From Kribbella pittospori (GTDB lineage Bacteria > Actinomycetota > Actinomycetes > Propionibacteriales > Kribbellaceae), in assembly GCF_004331465.1 (NCBI RefSeq), contig NZ_SJKB01000005.1, positions 124,001-188,000 on the forward strand: DNA of 64,000 nt, given 5' to 3'. Of the stretch, positions 59,571 to 64,000 are shown one piece after another (position 1 is the stretch's first letter; each line of letters begins with the position of its first letter). The position numbers and the translations under genes were made by a program. Below the pieces are notes generated by a model. That model was given only the letters and a program-made list of their open reading frames with translations. It made no database searches and had not been told where the DNA came from.

Positions 59571-61648
59571 GCGAGAACAAGACTCCGCCACCCTCTCCGA
59601 ACGGGCAGGGACCGGCGACTGAGGCGGCACCTGCTGGTGGTGCGGCGACGGTGAAGGCGACCGAGCGGCCGACGACGGGACGCGCGTTCGGGCCTCCGGG
59701 CGGTATCCCGGGGGACAAGTCGATGAACTTCGGTCCGTCGGCGAAGCGGCTGCTCGGGCGGTTGCGGCCGCATCGGCTCCAAGTGAGCGGTGTCATCGCG
59801 CTGGCGGTCTGCAGTGTCACACTGTCGGTGCTCGGGCCGAAGATCCTCGGTCGCGCGACCGACCTGATCTTCGCCGGCGCGATCGGCAAGCAGTTGCCCA
59901 GCGGTCTGACCAAGGACCAGGTGATCGAGCAGACCCGGGCTTCGGGCAACGGCCGGCTGGCCGACCTGCTCGGCGGGATCGACCTGATCCCGGGCGTCGG
60001 CATCGACTTCGATGCCCTGCGCAACGTCCTGCTGATGGTGCTCGGCCTGTACGTCGGGGCGTTCTTCCTGTCCTGGATGCAGGGCTACATCCTGAACGGC
60101 GTGGTCCAGCGGACCATCCTCGCGCTGCGGTCCGACGTCGAGGGCAAGCTGAACCGGCTGCCGCTGAGCTACTTCGACGGCGCACCACGCGGCGAGCTGC
60201 TCAGCCGGGTGACGAACGACATCGACAACATCTCGACCAGCCTGCAGCAGACTCTGAGTCAGCTGCTCACCTCGCTGCTGACAGTGATTGGTGTGGTCAC
60301 GATGATGTTCGTGGTCTCGCCGCTGCTGGCCCTGATCGCGCTCGTCACGATCCCGATCTCGATGATCCTGACCGCGGTGATCGCCAAGCGGTCGCAGGTT
60401 CGGTTCGTGGCGCAATGGCGTCATACCGGCGCGTTGAACGGCCAGATCGAGGAGGCGTTCACCGGGCACGAGCTCGTGAAGGTGTTCGGCCGGCAGAAGG
60501 AGATCGAGGAGAGCTTCGCGAAGAAGAACGAGGAGCTGTACCAGGCCGCGTTCGGGGCGCAGTTCATCTCCGGTCTGATCATGCCGGTGATGATGTTCAT
60601 CGGGAACGTCAACTACGTGGTCATCGCGGTCGTCGGCGGTCTGCGGGTCGCCTCCGGCACGATGTCGCTGGGCGACGTCCAGGCGTTCATCCAGTACTCG
60701 CGCCAGTTCACCCAGCCGCTGACCCAGGTCGCCTCGATGGCCAACCTGCTGCAGTCCGGGGTCGCCTCGGCCGAGCGGGTCTTCGAGGTACTGGACGCCG
60801 AGGAGCAGGTGCCGGACGATGCGACGCCGGAGAAGGTCACCGACTCCCGCGGGCGGGTGGAGTTCGAGCACGTGTCGTTCTCGTACGACCCGGAGAAGCC
60901 GCTGATCGCCGATCTGAGCCTGGTCGCCGAGCCCGGCCAGACGGTCGCGATCGTCGGTCCGACGGGTGCGGGCAAGACCACGCTGGTCAACCTGATCATG
61001 CGGTTCTACGAGCTGAACGGCGGGCGGATCACGCTCGACGGTGTGGACATCACCGAGCTGACCCGGCACGACCTGAGGTCGCGGATCGGGATGGTGCTGC
61101 AGGACACCTGGCTGTTCGGCGGCACGATCCGGGACAACATTCTCTACGGCAACCTCGAGGCCACCGAGGAGGACATGCTGGCCGCGGCCAAGGCGACGTA
61201 CGTCGACCGGTTCGTGCACAGCCTGCCCGACGGGTACGACACGGTGATCGACGAGGAGGGCAGCAACGTCAGTGCCGGTGAGAAGCAACTGCTGACCATC
61301 GCGCGGGCGTTCCTGGCGGATCCGCAACTGCTGATCCTGGACGAGGCGACCAGCTCGGTCGACACCCGCACCGAGGTCCTGGTGCAACGGGCGATGGCCG
61401 CCCTCCGCTCCGACCGCACCAGCTTCGTCATCGCCCACCGCCTCTCGACGATCCGCGACGCGGACCTCATCCTCGTCATGGAGAACGGCGCAATCGTCGA
61501 ACAAGGCAACCACCACGAGCTGCTAGCAGCCGACGGCGCCTACGCCCGCCTCTACAACGCCCAATTCAGCGGCGCAGTAGTAGACATAGACGAAGAAGCC
61601 GCAGCAATCCCAGCACCTGTAGGAGCCCCGGCCGCAGTACGCCGGTAA
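59567..61648 (+). CDS. ABC exporter subunit with consensus ATPase site (TM288-like)
   Basis: A 693-residue half-transporter with a disordered, Pro/Gly-rich N-terminal extension of about 65 residues, six helices and an ATPase with Walker A GPTGAGKTT, Walker B LLILDEATSSVD with Glu, and H-loop IAHRL; the signature is the divergent NVSAGEKQL. Together with the preceding subunit it makes one canonical and one degenerate site. Likely a multidrug or lipid exporter. A strong terminator follows. Confidence 0.94.
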   Translation: MSENKTPPPSPNGQGPATEAAPAGGAATVKATERPTTGRAFGPPGGIPGDKSMNFGPSAKRLLGRLRPHRLQVSGVIALAVCSVTLSVLGPKILGRATDLIFAGAIGKQLPSGLTKDQVIEQTRASGNGRLADLLGGIDLIPGVGIDFDALRNVLLMVLGLYVGAFFLSWMQGYILNGVVQRTILALRSDVEGKLNRLPLSYFDGAPRGELLSRVTNDIDNISTSLQQTLSQLLTSLLTVIGVVTMMFVVSPLLALIALVTIPISMILTAVIAKRSQVRFVAQWRHTGALNGQIEEAFTGHELVKVFGRQKEIEESFAKKNEELYQAAFGAQFISGLIMPVMMFIGNVNYVVIAVVGGLRVASGTMSLGDVQAFIQYSRQFTQPLTQVASMANLLQSGVASAERVFEVLDAEEQVPDDATPEKVTDSRGRVEFEHVSFSYDPEKPLIADLSLVAEPGQTVAIVGPTGAGKTTLVNLIMRFYELNGGRITLDGVDITELTRHDLRSRIGMVLQDTWLFGGTIRDNILYGNLEATEEDMLAAAKATYVDRFVHSLPDGYDTVIDEEGSNVSAGEKQLLTIARAFLADPQLLILDEATSSVDTRTEVLVQRAMAALRSDRTSFVIAHRLSTIRDADLILVMENGAIVEQGNHHELLAADGAYARLYNAQFSGAVVDIDEEAAAIPAPVGAPAAVRR

Positions 61649-61655
61649 CAGCAGG

Positions 61656-61688
61656 AAGGGGCGCCACCCGGGTTGGGTGGCGCCCCTT
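61656..61688. terminator. Bidirectional terminator after exporter operon
   Basis: A perfect 14-bp stem (61656-61669 with 61675-61688) and 5-nt loop, 8 nt past the exporter stop and close to the end of the convergent membrane-protein gene. Confidence 0.8.
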
Positions 61689-61698
61689 GTGTTGGGGG

Positions 61699-62340
61699 TC
61701 AGTCTTTCGGGATTGCCAGGTGGGGGCGGAAGGCTAGTAGGACGCCGAGGGTGGCGTAGCCGACCAGGAGGTGGGCGCCGCCGATCCAGCGGGCGGTCTG
61801 GTCGCCGAAGATGATCATGGAGGGGACCGTGACGACGGCCCAGCTTTCGGCGATCAGGGGCCACCAGCGGAGTACGCCGCGCCAGCGGCCGGTGAAGGCG
61901 ATCTTGACTGCGATCACGGCCATGCCGAGCATCGACAGCGGCCAGCAGATGTCCATCGGCACCAGCCACGCGGCGTCCTGGTGCGGAGTCGGCAACACAC
62001 CGTGCAGCAGCGACCACACACTCGCGATCCCCAGGATCACCGCCTCCACCTTCAGCAGGACCAGGGATCCCTGGCTCAGCCCGGTCGCCCGGGTCCGGAA
62101 CTGGATCGCCAGCAGGCTGAACACTCCGAGCTGGAACGCGAGCCCGGTCAGGTCACCGACCCGCTCGGGCACCCCCTCGTTCATCGTGCCGAACGCGAAG
62201 ATGCTTGCGGCCCAGGTCAGGGTCCCCGCAGTCAGTGCCAGACCCAGTCGCTGGATCGTGCGCACGTCCACACCGGCCGGCGAGGCCGTCGTACCGCCGT
62301 ACCGAACGTCGGTCCGGACTCGCGCTGGTGTCTCCGTCAT
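61699..62340 (-). CDS. Six-helix membrane protein of unknown function
   Basis: A 213-residue protein with a hydrophilic N-terminal 30 residues and six predicted membrane helices. Trp- and Phe-rich helices recall small actinobacterial membrane proteins of unknown role; I recognise no family. GGAAGG and AGGAAAG lie upstream of the ATG at 62340. It is divergent from a sensor kinase, with a palindrome between, and may be part of its regulon. Confidence 0.7.
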   Translation of the reverse strand: MTETPARVRTDVRYGGTTASPAGVDVRTIQRLGLALTAGTLTWAASIFAFGTMNEGVPERVGDLTGLAFQLGVFSLLAIQFRTRATGLSQGSLVLLKVEAVILGIASVWSLLHGVLPTPHQDAAWLVPMDICWPLSMLGMAVIAVKIAFTGRWRGVLRWWPLIAESWAVVTVPSMIIFGDQTARWIGGAHLLVGYATLGVLLAFRPHLAIPKD

Positions 62341-62359
62341 GGTCTTTCCTTCCTCCCCT

Positions 62360-62376
62360 GAGGTACGGCGTACCTC
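62360..62376. promoter_or_regulatory. 17-bp palindrome in divergent gap
   Basis: Perfect arms GAGGTACG and CGTACCTC around one central base, 20 nt before the membrane-protein ATG. It could be an operator or a leader hairpin. The rest of the 161-nt gap contains GACAAT (62490-62495), a -10-like hexamer 6 nt before the kinase GTG. Confidence 0.5.
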
Positions 62377-62501
62377 CTGACCAGAACTCTCCCGGGCGGG
62401 GCGACCCGGGCGGCAGGTGCTGCGGTCCTCAACCGTGTCCCGGATCGGGACGGGACAGTTGACCCGCGACGGCGGGACACACTGTGGGTGACAATGCAGG
62501 C

Positions 62502-64000
62502 GTGGGGGAGGACGCACGGGCGGGGTGGTGGCCGGCTGCACTAGGGGCAGCCGCCCTGTTGCTTGCCGCCGTCACAATGGTCCTCGACGTCCGGAACGGC
62601 GCCGGCGCACCGGCTGCCGCTGAGCTGGACGCAGGCTGGACCAGCGCCCTCTCTGGACTCGCGCAGGTCATTCCGGGCCTGCTGCTTCTCCAGCGTCTGC
62701 CGCGTCACCCGGTCGCCTGGATCCTGACCGGATCCGGGCTGTTGTGGATCCTCGACGGGTTCGCTGCGAGCTGGGCGACGTACGCGATCTACACGTCGCC
62801 AGGGCTGCCGGGCGCGTCGGCGGCGTACTGGTTCTACTCCCGCTTCGGTGCGTTCCTGCTGCTCGGGCTGCCGCTGCTCATCCTGCTCTTCCCGGACGGC
62901 AAGCTGCCCACGGCGAGGCTGTGGCGCTGGCTGTCCGTCGTCAGCCTTGCCCTGACCGTGCTCCTACCGCTCCTGCTGCTAGTCGCGCCGGTCGCCGTCA
63001 TGGAGCGCTATCACAACGCGGCCCTGCCGCCGGAGGTCTCCCGCTTGTCGCTGGACCCCTTCAGCGTCGGCCTGTCGTACAGCACGTGGGAGCCGATCCT
63101 GCAGGTCGCGTACGCCGGTGTGCTGGCGAGCCTCGTCGTACCGTTCGCCGTCACCGTGCACCGCTACCGGACGGCCACGCGGGAGCGACGCGCGCAGATC
63201 CGGTGGCTGATGTGGGCTGCGCTGGTGGACCTGATCGTGCTGATCATCCCGTTCGAGAACCCGCCCGAGGTCGTGGCCATCCTCTTCGCGGGGTCCATCG
63301 CGCTCACCTCGGCCGCGATCGTCGTTGCGGTCACCAAACATCGGCTGTACGACGTCGATCGGTTGCTCTCGGCCACCTTCCTGTACGGCGTACTCGCGGC
63401 TCTCGTGGTCGGTGTCGACCTGGCCGTGTTCGCGATCGCGGGCGGCGTACTCGGCGAGCGTGATGCCGCACTGGTCGCGATCGCAGTCGTCGCCGTGGTC
63501 TACGCCCCGCTGCGAGTCCGGCTCTGGCAGTGGGTACGGCGTCTCGTCCGCGGCTCTCGCGATGATCCGTACGCGACCATGTCCACACTGGCCGAGCGGC
63601 TCGAGTCGGCCGCCGACCCGGATGAGCAGCTCCGAGCGGTGACCCGCACGCTGGCAGAGGCGTTCCGCCTGCCATACGTACGGGTGGAGCTCGAGCGACC
63701 CGGCGGCCGGCTGGCGATCGTCGAGCACGGACGGGAATCGGGCCCGACACATGCGCTGCCGGTCGGCTATCGGGGCGAGTCGGTCGGCCGTCTGGTCTTC
63801 TGCCGAGGTGACGGTACAGCGTTGTCCGAGCGGGACCAGCGGTTACTCGGCGATCTCGTACGCCAGGCCGCCGCGGCTGCGCGGGCCAGCGAGCTGAGCA
63901 CCGAGTTGCAGCAGAGTCGGAGCCGGCTGGTCGCGGCCCGCGAGGAAGAGCGGCGGCGGATCCGGCGGGACCTGCACGACAGCCTCGGTCCGAGTCTTGG
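62502..64000 (+). CDS. Membrane sensor histidine kinase, N-terminal part (cut by window)
   Basis: About 500 residues are visible. The N-terminal half has eight or more hydrophobic segments (LGLPLLILLFPDG, VVSLALTVLLPLLLLV and others), then a GAF-like region (about 365-460) and the start of a HisKA_3 domain with the phospho-acceptor His492 in RRDLHDSLGP. This is the NarX/DesK-like type of two-component kinase that pairs with a LuxR-type response regulator, which would lie beyond the window. GTG start 6 nt after a -10-like hexamer. The ATPase domain is missing only because the window ends. Confidence 0.9.
   Translation, partial: MGEDARAGWWPAALGAAALLLAAVTMVLDVRNGAGAPAAAELDAGWTSALSGLAQVIPGLLLLQRLPRHPVAWILTGSGLLWILDGFAASWATYAIYTSPGLPGASAAYWFYSRFGAFLLLGLPLLILLFPDGKLPTARLWRWLSVVSLALTVLLPLLLLVAPVAVMERYHNAALPPEVSRLSLDPFSVGLSYSTWEPILQVAYAGVLASLVVPFAVTVHRYRTATRERRAQIRWLMWAALVDLIVLIIPFENPPEVVAILFAGSIALTSAAIVVAVTKHRLYDVDRLLSATFLYGVLAALVVGVDLAVFAIAGGVLGERDAALVAIAVVAVVYAPLRVRLWQWVRRLVRGSRDDPYATMSTLAERLESAADPDEQLRAVTRTLAEAFRLPYVRVELERPGGRLAIVEHGRESGPTHALPVGYRGESVGRLVFCRGDGTALSERDQRLLGDLVRQAAAAARASELSTELQQSRSRLVAAREEERRRIRRDLHDSLGPSL

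Overview
The window is a high-GC actinobacterial chromosome segment with dense, short-spaced genes and many GTG/TTG starts. It opens with the conserved pgk-tpiA-secG-rbpA block; RbpA is an actinobacterial RNA polymerase-binding protein. Gene content (SARP/AfsR regulator, F420/LLM enzymes, many one-component regulators, Opp/Dpp-type importer) fits a soil actinomycete of the Propionibacteriales/Kribbella kind, but that placement is inference. I see no rRNA, tRNA, insertion sequence, prophage or CRISPR array.

Layout. 0-1.8 kb: glycolysis/secretion/RNA polymerase block. 1.8-11.2 kb: small metabolic genes (SMP-30-like, LLM oxidoreductase, cold-shock protein, emfourin-like inhibitor, GH20 hexosaminidase, fructosamine kinase, MFS with divergent CGNR regulator, VOC protein, PhyH dioxygenase with divergent AraC regulator). 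11.2-19.4 kb: AfsR-like regulator, PQQ-type beta-propeller and HrpA helicase. 19.4-26.8 kb: universal stress protein, LLM enzyme, acyl-CoA synthetase/SDR pair, hydrolase, M24 peptidase, GlxA-type regulator. 26.8-35.7 kb: MFS, SoxR, RecQ-like helicase fused to a PRTase-like tail, ArsR-SRPBCC regulator with two operators, GNAT, SDR, tandem-MerR regulator, membrane adenylate cyclase. 35.7-41.2 kb: CapA lipoprotein, M28 lipoprotein peptidase, M1 aminopeptidase, tautomerase, tandem GNAT. 41.2-49.2 kb: a GntR regulator convergent with a six-gene peptide importer plus gamma-glutamyltransferase operon. 49.3-54.3 kb: SNF2 and SWIM genes, then a GNAT preceded by a candidate leader peptide. 54.3-61.7 kb: two ABC exporter systems, each with its own TetR regulator and a palindromic operator. 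61.7-64 kb: membrane protein and a sensor histidine kinase cut by the window end.

Two themes recur. First, many genes outside operons carry a -10-like hexamer (TANNNT or close) exactly 6 or 7 nt before the start codon and no Shine-Dalgarno, as expected for leaderless mRNAs; the same signal helped choose several starts. Second, several regulators sit beside readable palindromes placed in promoter-like positions (SoxR, ArsR-SRPBCC, both TetRs, possibly GntR). The most system-like units are the importer/cytoplasmic gamma-glutamyltransferase operon, the TetR-heterodimeric ABC exporter operon and the leader-peptide/GNAT unit.
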